64,000 nucleotides of DNA. It comes from Azolla caroliniana. Taxonomy: Eukaryota; Polypodiophyta. Each line of letters opens with the position of its first letter. Within the stretch, counting starts at the first letter, position 1. The position numbers were made by a program, and so were the translations under genes. Below the pieces are notes generated by a model. The model saw only the letters and a program-made list of their open reading frames with translations, ran no database searches and had not been told where the DNA came from. Shown in pieces: positions 22,911-32,874 of this stretch. The stretch covers positions 13,702,001 to 13,766,000 of the forward strand of contig JBHGNT010000010.1 of the NCBI GenBank assembly GCA_043228905.1, in the 5' to 3' direction.

Positions 22911-23621
22911 TTGTACCCGCGGCAGGTCCTACGGTACGCGCGGGGTTTTGTACCGGTTGGGTGCTTGGAGCTCCTTGTTCCGGATCCCGGGGGTAGCTGC
23001 CTTTTTTTAAATGCCGTTTTTGTTATAGCTCTTCTTATTACGGTACTCTTGACGGGGTTGCCCGTTATATCTGCCGTATTCCTCCCGTTGCTGACGATAC
23101 CCGGGGGAGTGCTCCCGGTCATAATGTTCGTATCGTCTATTGTAACCCTGGTACCGATCATGCTGGTCATAGTTATCCCGCCGATCACCGTACCGGACAT
23201 CATTTTCCCGTCGATCGCCGTGCCGGACATCCTGTGCCGGTCGGTCGCGGTCCATTCGCCGCCAACGTTCGTCTTCTTCATCCCGGCTGTTGCGTGGCTC
23301 AATTTGTCGGACGGGCGGTGCTTGCCGGTTCAACAGATTATACTCGCACCTATCCGTCGTATGGCTCTTGGATTGACAGATTACACATTGCGTCCTCATA
23401 GTGAATTCTAGAGCCGAGTGTCCGGAATTCAAGCAGGTTGTGCACTGTATTGCTTGCCAAAACCAGAGGTCTTCATCGGACGGTAACGCCCGTTGAAGTG
23501 CTCCCAATGTGAGCCAGGAGCTTGTCTTTTCCATCTCTCTCACCCGGTCAATGACCTGGTTGATGGTACTTGTGCGGAAGTCAATTACCGTGCAAACCGT
23601 GCGTAGAGGTTCCCGGAGCGC
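22911..23621 (-). pseudogene. Gyp-2 gag, C-terminal half
   Basis: It continues the gag interrupted by Gyp-3: ALREPLRTVCTVIDF at the junction, then CTTCLNSGHSALE, an RTQCVICQSKSHTTDRC Cys/His block, and a long Arg/Asp/Tyr-rich tail. Near 23007 the frame closes; the pol frame is two bases out, so a frameshift separates them. In Gyp-6 gag and pol share one frame. Confidence 0.75.
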
Positions 23622-24630
23622 TGTCGTGAAGATTTTCGGCAATAGTGTGAAAATCCCATAAAACGTACAAAATCGAGTATGAATCACGTAATACAATAAT
23701 TGTGAAGATAACATTTTTAATATCTAAGTACAAAATGATGGAGGTTTCGAATGCACTTTATTACACGAGAAATGGACAACTAAATGTCAAGATATGAGGG
23801 TATAAAGTTTGTGAAAAGAAAAGAGAAAATTGTGAGATATCCCACATAGGCACGACAAATACGGCTCTCATCATATATAAGGTGGAGCAAAAGATATTAT
23901 CTTTGTGTCTATGTGTGGAGCATAGAGAGTTCAAGGTAACTTGAACTTAGAGTGGAGGTGGCTAGCTACTCGAAAAGGGTTTTGGCCAACCAAAACCGGA
24001 CCGGCGATGGAGTCGGTGATCCGACGGCATCCGACGGCAATCCGGGGGCACCGGTATCTGGCGTCGGCATCCGGAGGCGGCGGCCGCACTGGCATCCGGC
24101 GGCGGCATCCGACGAACCGGCGACTAGATAAAATAAATATATAAAAATATTTTCATATACAAGGAGGGCAAGTATGGATTCAAACCTTACACCTCCAAGT
24201 TAGGAGTCAAATGGCTTACCATTAAGCCATGGTATTTAGTTGAAATTATATTTCTATCATTGTACTTTTACATGTAAATTCTCATACATGAGAGCTAAAA
24301 TGAGTGACATGGTTAGCATGCACCACATGTAATACTTAAGCGCCAAATGGCAAACATGCAATTTATGCATGTCTTGTACCCTCACATGCATCATATGCAT
24401 GAGAGCATCTATAAAAGAGGGAAGGGGGAGGAGAAAAAGGACGGTTTTTTTTATGAAAATTAAGAAGAAGAAATTTGTTATCAAATCAATCGTGTAATCT
24501 CATCTTCTCTCTTTCCCAATCTATCTTAAGTACTTTCTCGCCAAAGCTTGTATCGACTCTAAATCCTTCTGGTCCAGAACCCCGGCGGTTCCGCCTCACG
24601 ATCCGCGCGTAGTGACGGATTTTCACGACA
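23622..24630 (+). repeat. Gyp-3 5' LTR
   Basis: It starts TGTCGTGAA and the LTR ends TTCACGACA, a perfect 9-bp terminal inverted repeat. A TATA-like CATATATAAGG is near 23872. It is 78 bp longer than the 3' LTR because of a G/C-rich repeat (GGCATCCG units) at about 24020-24115. Confidence 0.92.
24176..24229 (-). promoter_or_regulatory. tRNA-like Pol III A/B-box module in Gyp-3 5' LTR
   Basis: On the minus strand TGGCTTAATGG (A-box-like, 24229-24219) is followed by GGTTTGAATCC (B-box-like, 24186-24176) at tRNA-like spacing. The D-arm GGCT/AGCC pairs. The acceptor ends do not pair, so it is not a working tRNA. Confidence 0.5.
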
Positions 24631-24638
24631 TAATCAAG

Positions 24639-24654
24639 TGGTGAACCCGACGTG
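24639..24654 (+). other. Gyp-3 primer binding site
   Basis: TGGTGAACCCGACGTG begins 8 bases after the LTR. The identical sequence follows the Gyp-5 LTR. I do not recognise which tRNA it matches. Confidence 0.7.
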
Positions 24655-24697
24655 AAAGAGGCGGTAGGAAGGATCAAGTCGAGATTAATACTTGGAG

Positions 24698-26071
24698 ATG
24701 GCGTCCTCAAGCAACCAAGTAGGAGAGCTCGAAAGGATGATGCTAATCGTCGAGCAAATGATGAGATCTCGGGACAACGACGCGAGCGTGGAGAAGGCTG
24801 TCGATCGTGTCGTAGAGCTCGAGGGCCAATTCGATGGAAGGAACGTTACGAAGTTCCTTGATGCATATAAGAGGGAGATGAATCAAAGGGACGTGTCCGA
24901 GGCACGTCAAATCGCAAGCTTCAAGAGAGTTGTCGCCAACAACATCCAAAGACGCGTCATTGAGCTTCAAGAAGGAAAGACAACATGGTCCGAGTTCGAG
25001 AAAACGATACTAGCGGAGTTCGTGACTGAAGACTCAACGAGGATGACTCGACATGCCCTGATGAAGTGGATAGAGAAGAAGAATAAGAAGATGAGCGTCT
25101 CGAGGGTGTACGACGAATTCGACCAGATGTTTAGTCGTCTCCCCAATACGAACCAAGTGTTGCTTGAAGAGGACAAGACTTTGTACTTCTTGAAGGCCGT
25201 GGACATAAAGGATAGACGGGAGTTGGGGACTCTTCTCGAAGATGATACCCAAGCAAATGGGCTCGTAGCGGACTGGATCGCGGTGAAGCGGGCATGCAAT
25301 AGGCTCGACAAGCGTCGCCAATGGGTTGATGACACCGACTTGACGGGACCGACTACCACGGAGAAAGCAAGACCGCCGAAAGTAGCTGAGCCGCTGAGAC
25401 AAAGTAACGTGGAAGAAAAGAAGATTGATGACGACATCATTGAAGAGCTAGCGAAGAAGTTCGAGAAGGTCACTCTAGCCAACATGAATCGTCGGGGCCC
25501 TAAAGGAAAAGAACCCTTTAGATGCGTGTGGTGCGATAGCATGGACCACATGAGAAGGGATTGTGCGAGCCTTCGAGAGGCGATTCGACAAAATATCGTA
25601 TACATAGAGGACAACATGATCTGCTCAAGCGAGACTAGAAGACCCCTACGGGTGAATTTCGGAAGAGGAGGAATGAAGAGATCTATGGAGGATGCCGATG
25701 CGACTCATGTGGATGCGATGCACTATGCTGCGTCGGCCGGAATAAGAGTCGGGAAAGACAAGACTGAAGCTGCTAGAGCGGGAGCAAAGTTTTGGACTTC
25801 CGTTCTCGAATATGAGAAGAAGGGAAAAATCACATCGAACGAGGTAGAGCTTGCAGACCGAAGCGTGCAAAGCATAACCGGGTGGTCGGATCCAGTGGAC
25901 GACAACACCATACTCGCAGAGGTGATGTGCGACAACCACGAGGTGTTCGTCGAAGAAAAGAGAAAGAGAATAGAAGAGCAAGAGCGAGTCGACCTTTACA
26001 AACGGAGGAACGAGAATCAAGCCGAAAAGGGGAGCCGAGCATACGAGTTGAAGAAACGGTTCGGCCCGTGA
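24698..26071 (+). CDS. Gyp-3 gag (457 aa)
   Basis: Starts at ATG 24698 (MASSSNQVGELERM), 44 bases past the primer site, and is open to TGA at 26069. The first 220 residues match the gag capsid region of Gyp-5 (for example FDGRNVTKFLDAYKREM and TTWSEFEKTILAEF). A CCHC zinc knuckle CVWCDSMDHMRRDC lies at about residue 280. The C-terminal part (MHYAASAGIRVG, then VQSITGWSDPV) is shared with Gyp-5. Gag forms the virus-like particle and binds RNA. In Gyp-5 the gag and protease share one frame; here the protease is in the -1 frame. Confidence 0.9.
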   Translation: MASSSNQVGELERMMLIVEQMMRSRDNDASVEKAVDRVVELEGQFDGRNVTKFLDAYKREMNQRDVSEARQIASFKRVVANNIQRRVIELQEGKTTWSEFEKTILAEFVTEDSTRMTRHALMKWIEKKNKKMSVSRVYDEFDQMFSRLPNTNQVLLEEDKTLYFLKAVDIKDRRELGTLLEDDTQANGLVADWIAVKRACNRLDKRRQWVDDTDLTGPTTTEKARPPKVAEPLRQSNVEEKKIDDDIIEELAKKFEKVTLANMNRRGPKGKEPFRCVWCDSMDHMRRDCASLREAIRQNIVYIEDNMICSSETRRPLRVNFGRGGMKRSMEDADATHVDAMHYAASAGIRVGKDKTEAARAGAKFWTSVLEYEKKGKITSNEVELADRSVQSITGWSDPVDDNTILAEVMCDNHEVFVEEKRKRIEEQERVDLYKRRNENQAEKGSRAYELKKRFGP

Positions 26072-26844
26072 AGGTTGGTGTCGAAGACCCCGCTCGGAGG
26101 ACAAGGACTATACCTACCTATAAGCTAAGGTCGGACATAGAGCAGACGACGGACCTAAAGAAGATTCTCGAAGAACGAGTTCTTGATAGCCACGTAACTT
26201 TGTCCTTGAGGGAATTGCTTGGCATTACGAAGAAGGAGTTCCACGACACGATCGTGGACCTTGTAAAGAGAAAGAGACAACAATCGGACGAGGAAGAAGA
26301 GAAGCCGCAAAAAGCGAAAACGAATGCCATAATGATGGCAAGAGACGAAATCGATGAAGATATGGTGGACAGCCACTACACTCGACCTCATTGGGCACGA
26401 GCGACAACGGAGACGCCGGTGAAGATCGGGGAGAAGAAAGAGACCGCCGTAGCCTTGATCGACCACGGCTCGGAGATCAACCTCATGTCAACCGACTTCT
26501 ACAAAAAGGGAAGATGGCCAATCAATACAAATCACGGATGGAAGATTCGCGCGGCAACAAAGTCTACGGAGGACTTGTACGGAGCTTGTCCCAATGTCAA
26601 AGTCACGATCGGGGATGTGGAGATGGATCAACACTTCTTCGTACAAGAATCGGCATCGCATCCTGTCATCCTAGGGCAACCTTATATCACATCATCTCGG
26701 ATGGAGACCAAAGTGTTCGATAATGGAGCAGCCTTCGCACGAATAAAGAGTCTTGACAACCAAAGATCGGTCCAATTCCTAACAGTGCGAGCCAATCATG
26801 AAAGGAATCGAGATAGTCTCGGAGGCGAATCCTCGGATTTTTAG
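26063..26844 (+). CDS. Gyp-3 protease frame (Asp-His-Gly active site)
   Basis: It lies in the -1 frame relative to gag and overlaps its end. A conserved stretch LRELLGITKKEFHDTIVDL precedes the retropepsin motif ALIDHGSEINLM (about 26451), where His replaces the usual Ser/Thr of the catalytic triplet. VILGQPYI is the second conserved protease block. The frame ends at TAG 26842-26844 within GGATTTTTAGAG. The same His and the same stop occur in Gyp-5. Confidence 0.85.
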
Positions 26845-29800
26845 AGCGGACTATTGAAGCATGGGGCACAAATAGTCCAAGCAATCACAAGACCCCACAA
26901 GAAAGAAGAGTGTGTGGATTGCGAGGAGAAGCAACATGTGTCACACCTAGTGGCGCATGTAAACTAGTACTACCCGACAAGAAGCACAAACACCGGATAC
27001 AAGAATTCGAGAAGATGCTGAAAGAAGAGAACATAATAGAAGAAGGAGAGTTCGTGACTCATATTATGGAAGAAGCCTCATTTAACGACACCATCGGCGA
27101 AATCGAGGACGTCGTGGACTTGAGCTATCTTCACAACCAACGCGTGATTTCGGTTAACTCCGTCAACATGTACGCTATCATCGATGAATACCGTCGTGGC
27201 ATCTCGATGAAGGAAGCTGACATCAACACGAAATATAAAACGGTGGATAAGAAGATCAAGCCAGTTGCGGTTCCGCTACCGGAAGATAGCTGGCAAAAGA
27301 TGAAGGAAGTCGCTAACGATCCAAGCTTAAGAGATCCGAAGAAGATAGGTCATGTCTTCACCAAAGAGACGAAGGGGAAGCTACAAGTTGGAAAGGAGAA
27401 TTTCCTTCTCCCTGAAGAGGACCGAATGTTTCGCGATATGCTTGAGAGACATGGGAAGGCTTTTGCATTCTTCCCACGAGAAATTGGATGCGCCGACCCA
27501 AAGGTTATAGAGCTAATGGTGATCTTCACGGTGCCTCATGTGCCTTGGAATTTGAAACCGATACCGGTTCCGAGAGCACACCTTCCGAAGCTGATCGAGC
27601 TCTTAAAGGAGAAGGTGAGTATGGGAATTCTAGAACCGTCGAATGCTCCTTATTCCAATAGGTGGTTCACGGTGCCGAAGAAGAATGGATCATTGCGATT
27701 CATCCAAGATCTTTAACCCGTCAACAAGGTGACAATTCGAAATGCCGGAATTGGTTTGAGCGCGGACGAATTTGCCGAAGCGTTTGCGGGCCGGTCCATC
27801 TACTCCATTGGCGATCTCTACTCCGGATATGACCAATTCCAGTTGGTGATCGACAGTCGGGACATTACAACCATGAGGACTCCGATCGGGCTTGTGCAGA
27901 TGTGTACCTTACCCCAAGGCGCAACGAACTCGGTGGCTCATATGGTGAATGCCATGAATAAAGTCTTGAAGGATTGCATTCCGGACATCACGATGCCATT
28001 CTTGGATGATATTCCGATAAAAGGATGTTCGGATGAGGAGAAAGATGAATCGAAAGATAAGGAAGGTTGTAGAAAGTTCGTTGCGGATCATATGAAAGAT
28101 TGCGAGAAGGTGCTTCAAAGGCTCGAAGATGCGAATTTGACATTTTCGGGAGAAAAATCCGCATTCGGGCAACCGGAGATCTTGGTGGTAGGTCACTTGT
28201 GTGGAGCATACGACCGGAATCCCTCGCCATCCAAAGTGAACGCAATCCAAGACATGAAAGAAGAATGCGAAAACCAAACGGAGGTTCGAAGGTTCCTTGG
28301 AGCGTGCGCGTTTTATCATATATGGATTCCTCACTACGCTCATGTCGCCGAACCGTTATATGGACTACTAAAGAAAAGGATAAAGTTCGAATGGCGAGAC
28401 GAGCACACAAAGGCGATGCAAAGATTAAAGAAACTGCTTCTTGAAGCTTCGGCACTAAGGAAGGCCGACTATGCCGAAGGGAAACCAATTTACGTGACCG
28501 TAGATACGAGCCCAACCGGAATCGGGTGGGTCATCAATCAAGAAGGTGAAGATAATGCGCGATATGCCGTCCGGTTCGGAGCAAAGGTTCTCAGCGAACG
28601 GCAACAAAGATATGCCCAAGTCAAGCGGGAACTTTGGGGTATTGTGTCGGCAGTGAAGACGGACAAAGATTACCTGATCGGGTCAGAAGTGATAATAGAG
28701 ACAGATTGTCTCCCAATTCTCGGAATGGTCTCGGGATGTGCGACCCCAGATCTTGCTATGCTAAGGTGGATTGCCTACATCAAGTCTTTAAACCCAAAGA
28801 TCCGTCACATCGCAGGGAAGAAGAACGCCATGGCTGACATGCTGTCGAGGGCAAAATTTTCAAATGGAAGTAACATGGTTTCGGAAGATGAAGATGTCGC
28901 CCTCGACTTCTTCAAGATGGCTCGATTGTCGGCGGAAGACCAGGACACGCAAACCCTCCACGCCTTCAACGAGAACGAGTACGAAGGAGAGTGGTTACTG
29001 ATCGGTAGATTCCTAAGAACATTGACGGCAGATGCTTCGTTGACAAAGGAGGAGGCCCTACGAATCCGAAAGAAAGCTTACCGATACTTCTTGAAGGGAG
29101 GATTCCTTTGGCGACATCCAAAAAGAAGGACAGGAATACCACGTCGAGTGGTGGTAAAGAAAGAAGAGCAAGAGACGCTAATGACCGAATTCCACGAGAG
29201 TGCTTGGGCAGGTCATAGAGGAACATGGGCGACGTTCGAAAAGTTGAAGGAGAAGTACTGGTGGCCAAGCATGTACAAAGATGTACTCCATTTCGTGTCC
29301 ACATGCGAAACTTGCCAAGTATATTCAAATATACGTCATCGTGATGAGTTAAAACTGACATACCCACTCACCATACACTTCAAATGGATGGTGGATCTGG
29401 TCTCGATGCCAATGGGAGTGGGACAAATGAAGTACTTAGCGTTGGCAAGGGAAGACTTGACAAATCAAGTGGAAGGACGAGCCTTGACAAATAAGACGAC
29501 TTCAGCCGTTTGCAAATTTCTACTTGAAGATGTTGTTTGCCGATATGGATGTGTAGGGAAGATAGTGGCCGACCGAGGGGAGTTGGACGCGCACGAAGCA
29601 ACGGAGCTCTTCGAAAGACTAGGCGTGAAGCTCTCCCTCACGACTGCCTACAATCCGGAAGCAAATGGGAAGATCGAGCGAGGGCACGGACCTATCGTTA
29701 AAGCCATCGTACGGGCATGCAACGGTCGAGTCGGGAATTGGCCACGACTATTACCCTATGCCTTGTGGGCCGATAGAACGACACATAGCTCGGTGACAGG

Positions 29801-30329
29801 GTATATGCCGACAGAGCTTATGTATGGACAAAAGCCGATTATGCCCATCGAAAGGACGATCGCCTCATGGGTAGCGATACCGTGGGAGAACGAGATGAGC
29901 CGAGAAGAGTTATTAGCGGCACGGATAAGGCAACTTGAAAGAAGACCTGAAGATTTAGAAAAAGCGCGAAAGATGATGAAGGTAGCCCGAGTAAAGAACA
30001 AAGTTCGGTTCGACAACACGCATCGACTTCGTCCCAAGAAGATTGAAGAAGGGGATTGGGTTTTGGTTTACGACAGCACCCTTGACAATCAACATAGTAC
30101 AACAAGGAAGTTCGCAAGAAGATGGTTCGGGCCGTATGTGGTGACAAGTGCCAACGATAATGCCACATACCACCTTGCGGAACTAGACGGATCAAGGTTG
30201 GCCGTACCCATTGCGGGAAAAAGAGTAAAGCTTTTCAAGAAAAGACAAGACAAGGATCCTAACCTCGATTACCTCGACGATGAACATAATAGGCCGGATG
30301 AAAATGAAGACATGGAGGAATCTAATTGA
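26834..30329 (+). pseudogene. Gyp-3 RT-RNase H-integrase frame
   Basis: This frame is -1 relative to the protease and overlaps its end, entering at GFLER. RT blocks: VPHVPWNLKPIPVPRAHLP, PYSNRWFTVPKKNGSLRFI, LPQGATNSVAHMVNAM, MPFLDDIPIKG (catalytic LDD). RNase H: TVDTSPTGIGW, KRELWG, ETDC, NAMADMLSRA. Integrase: HRGTWATFEKL with CETCQ, MVDLV, VADRGELD, NGKIERGH, then RWFGPYVV and no chromodomain. The RT pattern resembles some fungal gypsy elements. Only one in-frame stop, TAA at 27714 (QDLQPVN in Gyp-5), makes it a pseudogene; otherwise intact to 30329. Confidence 0.88.
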
Positions 30330-30389
30330 TCATCGTAGCCGAAATCTCACTTCTTCTCTTCTTGGCACGTACCGGAGGACGTGCGGTTT

Positions 30390-30401
30390 GGTGGGGGTGG
30401 A
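30390..30401 (+). other. Gyp-3 polypurine tract
   Basis: GGTGGGGGTGGA directly before the 3' LTR; Gyp-5 has GGTGGGGGCGGA at the same place. Confidence 0.8.
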
Positions 30402-31332
30402 TGTCGTGAAGATTTTCGGCAATAGTGTGAAAATCCCATAAAACGTACAAAATCGAGTATGAATCACGTAATACAATAATTGTGAAGATAACATTTTTAA
30501 TATCTAAGTACAAAATGATGGAGGTTTCGAATGCACTTTATTACACGAGAAATGGACAACTAAATGTCAAGATATGAGGGTATAAAGTTTGTGAAAAGAA
30601 AAGAGAAAATTGTGAGATATCCCACATAGGCACGACAAATACGGCTCTCATCATATATAAGGTGGAGCAAAAGATATTATCTTTGTGTCTATGTGTGGAG
30701 CATAGAGAGTTCAAGGTAACTTGAACTTAGAGTGGAGGTGGCTAGCTACTCGAAAAGGGTTTTGGCCAACCAAAACCAGACCGGCGATGGAGTCGGTGAT
30801 CCGACGGCATCCGGCGAACCGGCGAATAGATAAAATAAATATATAAAAATATTTTCATATACAAGGAGGGCAAGTATGGATTCGAACCTTACACCTCCAA
30901 GTTAGGAGTCAAATGGCTTACCATTAAGCCATGGTATTTAGTTGAAATTATATTTCTATCATTGTACTTTTACATGTAAATTCTCATACATGAGAGCTAA
31001 AATGAGTGACATGGTTAGCATGCACCACATGTAATACTTAAGCGCCAAATGGCAAACATGCAATTTATGCATGTCTTGTACCCTCACATGCATCATATGC
31101 ATGAGAGCATCTATAAAAGAGGGAAGGGGGAGGAGAAAAAGGACGGTTTTTTTTATGAAAATTAAGAAGAAGAAATTTGTTATCAAATCAATCGTGTAAT
31201 CTCATCTTCTCTCTTTCCCAATCTATCTTAAGTACTTTCTCGCCAAAGCTTGTATCGACTCTAAATCCTTATGGTCCAAAACCCCGGCGGTTCCGCCTCA
31301 CGATCCGCACGTAGTGACGGATCTTCACGACA
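30402..31332 (+). repeat. Gyp-3 3' LTR
   Basis: Homologous to 23622-24630 with few substitutions. It lacks the 78 bp of extra GGCATCCG-type sequence. TATA-like CATATATAAGG near 30652. Confidence 0.92.
30878..30931 (-). promoter_or_regulatory. tRNA-like Pol III A/B-box module in Gyp-3 3' LTR
   Basis: Same module as in the 5' LTR, but here the B box is GGTTCGAATCC, a perfect match to the tRNA consensus. The A-box-like element is TGGCTTAATGG. Antisense to the element. Confidence 0.55.
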
Positions 31333-32386
31333 GCGCGTTTAGAAATATAGTCCGTAATTCCTCCTCCGGGGGTGCACGGGCAAGCTGACTATGCATCCGT
31401 TGAAACCGGATGACAAATTGGGGAATGCTCTCCCCTGCCTCCTATCGGATGGTATAAAATAAGCCTACCATTATGGTCTGGTCCACCTCTTTTTGAAAAA
31501 AAGGCAAGAATTTAGCTTTTAAATCTGCAAAGGTGTTGATGGTAGACGGGTCCTGTGTCCGGCGCCATCTTGTTGCCGGTTCCTCCAATGTGACGCCAAA
31601 TTCCGCTATCTTAGAGCGTTCTTCTTCCTCCGGGGTCAATCGCTGGGACACATGGTTGGCTTCCCATGTCTTTTCAAAGGCGTGCACATGAGCTTCCGCG
31701 TCCGGATCATCTCTATACTTCGAGTACTGGAACGGCATGTCGTCGTCCGGTATCGGTGCGCGGGCTGGCAGTGTTGGTGCTCGTTCCGGAATTTTCTCCG
31801 GTGTCGGTGGTCCTTCCCGATTTGTTTCCGGCGTCGGTGGTTTTTCCTCTTTTGTTTCCGGCGTTAGTGGTTTTTCATCTTTTGTTTCCGGCGTCGGTGG
31901 TTTTTCCTCTTCTTTTGGTGACGGAGGTCTCTCCTCTTCGACTTCCGGTGTCGGAGTTCGCTCTTCTTCTGCTGGTTCCGGGGGTTCCAACGTTAGCACT
32001 TTCGGTTCCGGTGTCGGTAAGGTATCCGATCCTTCGTCCTCCGGTCCGCCCGGGGTTTTGTTGCTGCTACGGTAATTCGTGTGCACGTTGTATTCCCCTT
32101 CGGAGTCCGATTCATATGCTGAAAAGGCTTCTGCTTCGCCTTCTCCGTTTGCCAACGCATGGAGAAGGGATTTGGTTTCCCGGAGGCTGCTTAGGCTGCT
32201 GCCGTCGTCCGGGTGCGATGTTTGCTGTAACCAGAGGGAGTCCTCCGCTACTCTCCAGATTATGTTGGAAAATGAGCGATCCGCTCTAATTTCCTGCACC
32301 GCTTGCTGGAAAGCCTCGCGTCTCCTTTGCCTTTCGGCAAGGTGTCGAGTTCGATCTGTAACCAGGTCGTGTGTTGATCTAGACAT
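31333..32386 (-). pseudogene. Gyp-2 gag, N-terminal half
   Basis: Starts at ATG 32386 (MSRSTHDLVTDRTRHLAERQ); the longer upstream frame runs from the LTR through the primer site and is not used. A Pro/Thr/Glu repeat region (units like PPTPETKEEK) lies at about 31780-31990. The capsid-like part DAEAHVHAFEKTWEANHVSQRL is shared with Gyp-6. A TAG at 31442 and the Gyp-3 insertion at 31332 interrupt it. Confidence 0.78.
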
Positions 32387-32416
32387 CCATCCGTGCCGTC
32401 GTTTGTTGCAAAAACA

Positions 32417-32432
32417 GGAATCGTGGTCGCCA
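32417..32432 (-). other. Gyp-2 primer binding site
   Basis: On the minus strand TGGCGACCACGATTCC lies 7 bases inside the 5' LTR. The identical 16-mer is found at the same place in Gyp-6. I cannot name the tRNA. Confidence 0.7.
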
Positions 32433-32439
32433 AAAACTG

Positions 32440-32874
32440 TGTTAACTCTTAGGGCCGGACAATGGCCTAACACAGGGTGTCTACGGAAGACACTTCCCCA
32501 AAGGGTGTTACGGCAACCAGATCCGCCTCAACGCTTAATCCTATTTAATTAAGTTACTTATTATGATCGTCTTTCATAACACACGCGTAAGATATAACAA
32601 TTAAGACAGAACGGCAATTAACATAGAGAGATAACCACGCTTAAGCTTTCATTAATTAACCACTAATGATTACATTGTATCCGGGCCTTTAAATAGGTTT
32701 CCGGTCTGTATTACAAAACGGTGCCATCCGCACCTGTTCGGGATCGGTCCGGATCCGGAACGGCATACTGTTTCCGGTCCGTCCGTCCACACTCATAGCT
32801 TAATTACAACCACATTCCTACTACTTAAATAACTCTCTGTTTCCCACTCTGGACTCCTTTGCCGGCCGGTAACA
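32440..32874 (-). repeat. Gyp-2 5' LTR
   Basis: 435 bp, same length as the 3' LTR. On the minus strand the TATA-like CCTATTTAAAGG is the likely promoter. Followed by AGGAA, the target duplication. Confidence 0.9.

Larger units (their letters stand above)
23622..31332 (+). mobile_element. Gyp-3: nearly complete Ty3/gypsy element nested in Gyp-2 gag
   Basis: LTRs at 23622-24630 and 30402-31332, target duplication GCGC (23618-23621 and 31333-31336). Primer site, gag, protease, RT-RNase H-integrase and polypurine tract follow in order. Removing it restores the gag frame of Gyp-2. The LTRs differ by few substitutions plus a 78-bp length change, the lowest divergence in the window. It belongs to the same family as Gyp-5. 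Confidence 0.92.
15178..32874 (-). mobile_element. Gyp-2: full Ty3/gypsy element with extra 3' ORF, minus strand
   Basis: Two 435-bp LTRs (15178-15612 and 32440-32874) are flanked by the target duplication AGGAA (15173-15177, 32875-32879). The order on the minus strand is 5' LTR, primer site, gag, protease, RT, RNase H, integrase, extra ORF, 3' LTR. The gag is split by Gyp-3 (23622-31332). I count about seven substitutions between the LTRs. Stops in pol and the extra ORF, and a gag-pol frameshift, make this copy inactive. Its closest relative here is Gyp-6. Confidence 0.9.

Noticed and set aside
24160-24240. A real tRNA gene in the Gyp-3 LTR
   Set aside because: The acceptor ends do not pair and the anticodon stem is poor; only the internal promoter boxes and the D-arm are tRNA-like.
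24257-24484. Minus-strand 75-aa frame, repeated identically at 30959-31186
   Set aside because: Both lie in the two LTRs of Gyp-3; identity is explained by LTR duplication and no protein feature is seen.
26050-26080. Programmed -1 shift between gag and protease in Gyp-3
   Set aside because: Gyp-5 has gag and protease in one frame at the matching place, so a small indel in Gyp-3 is the simpler explanation. It remains possible.
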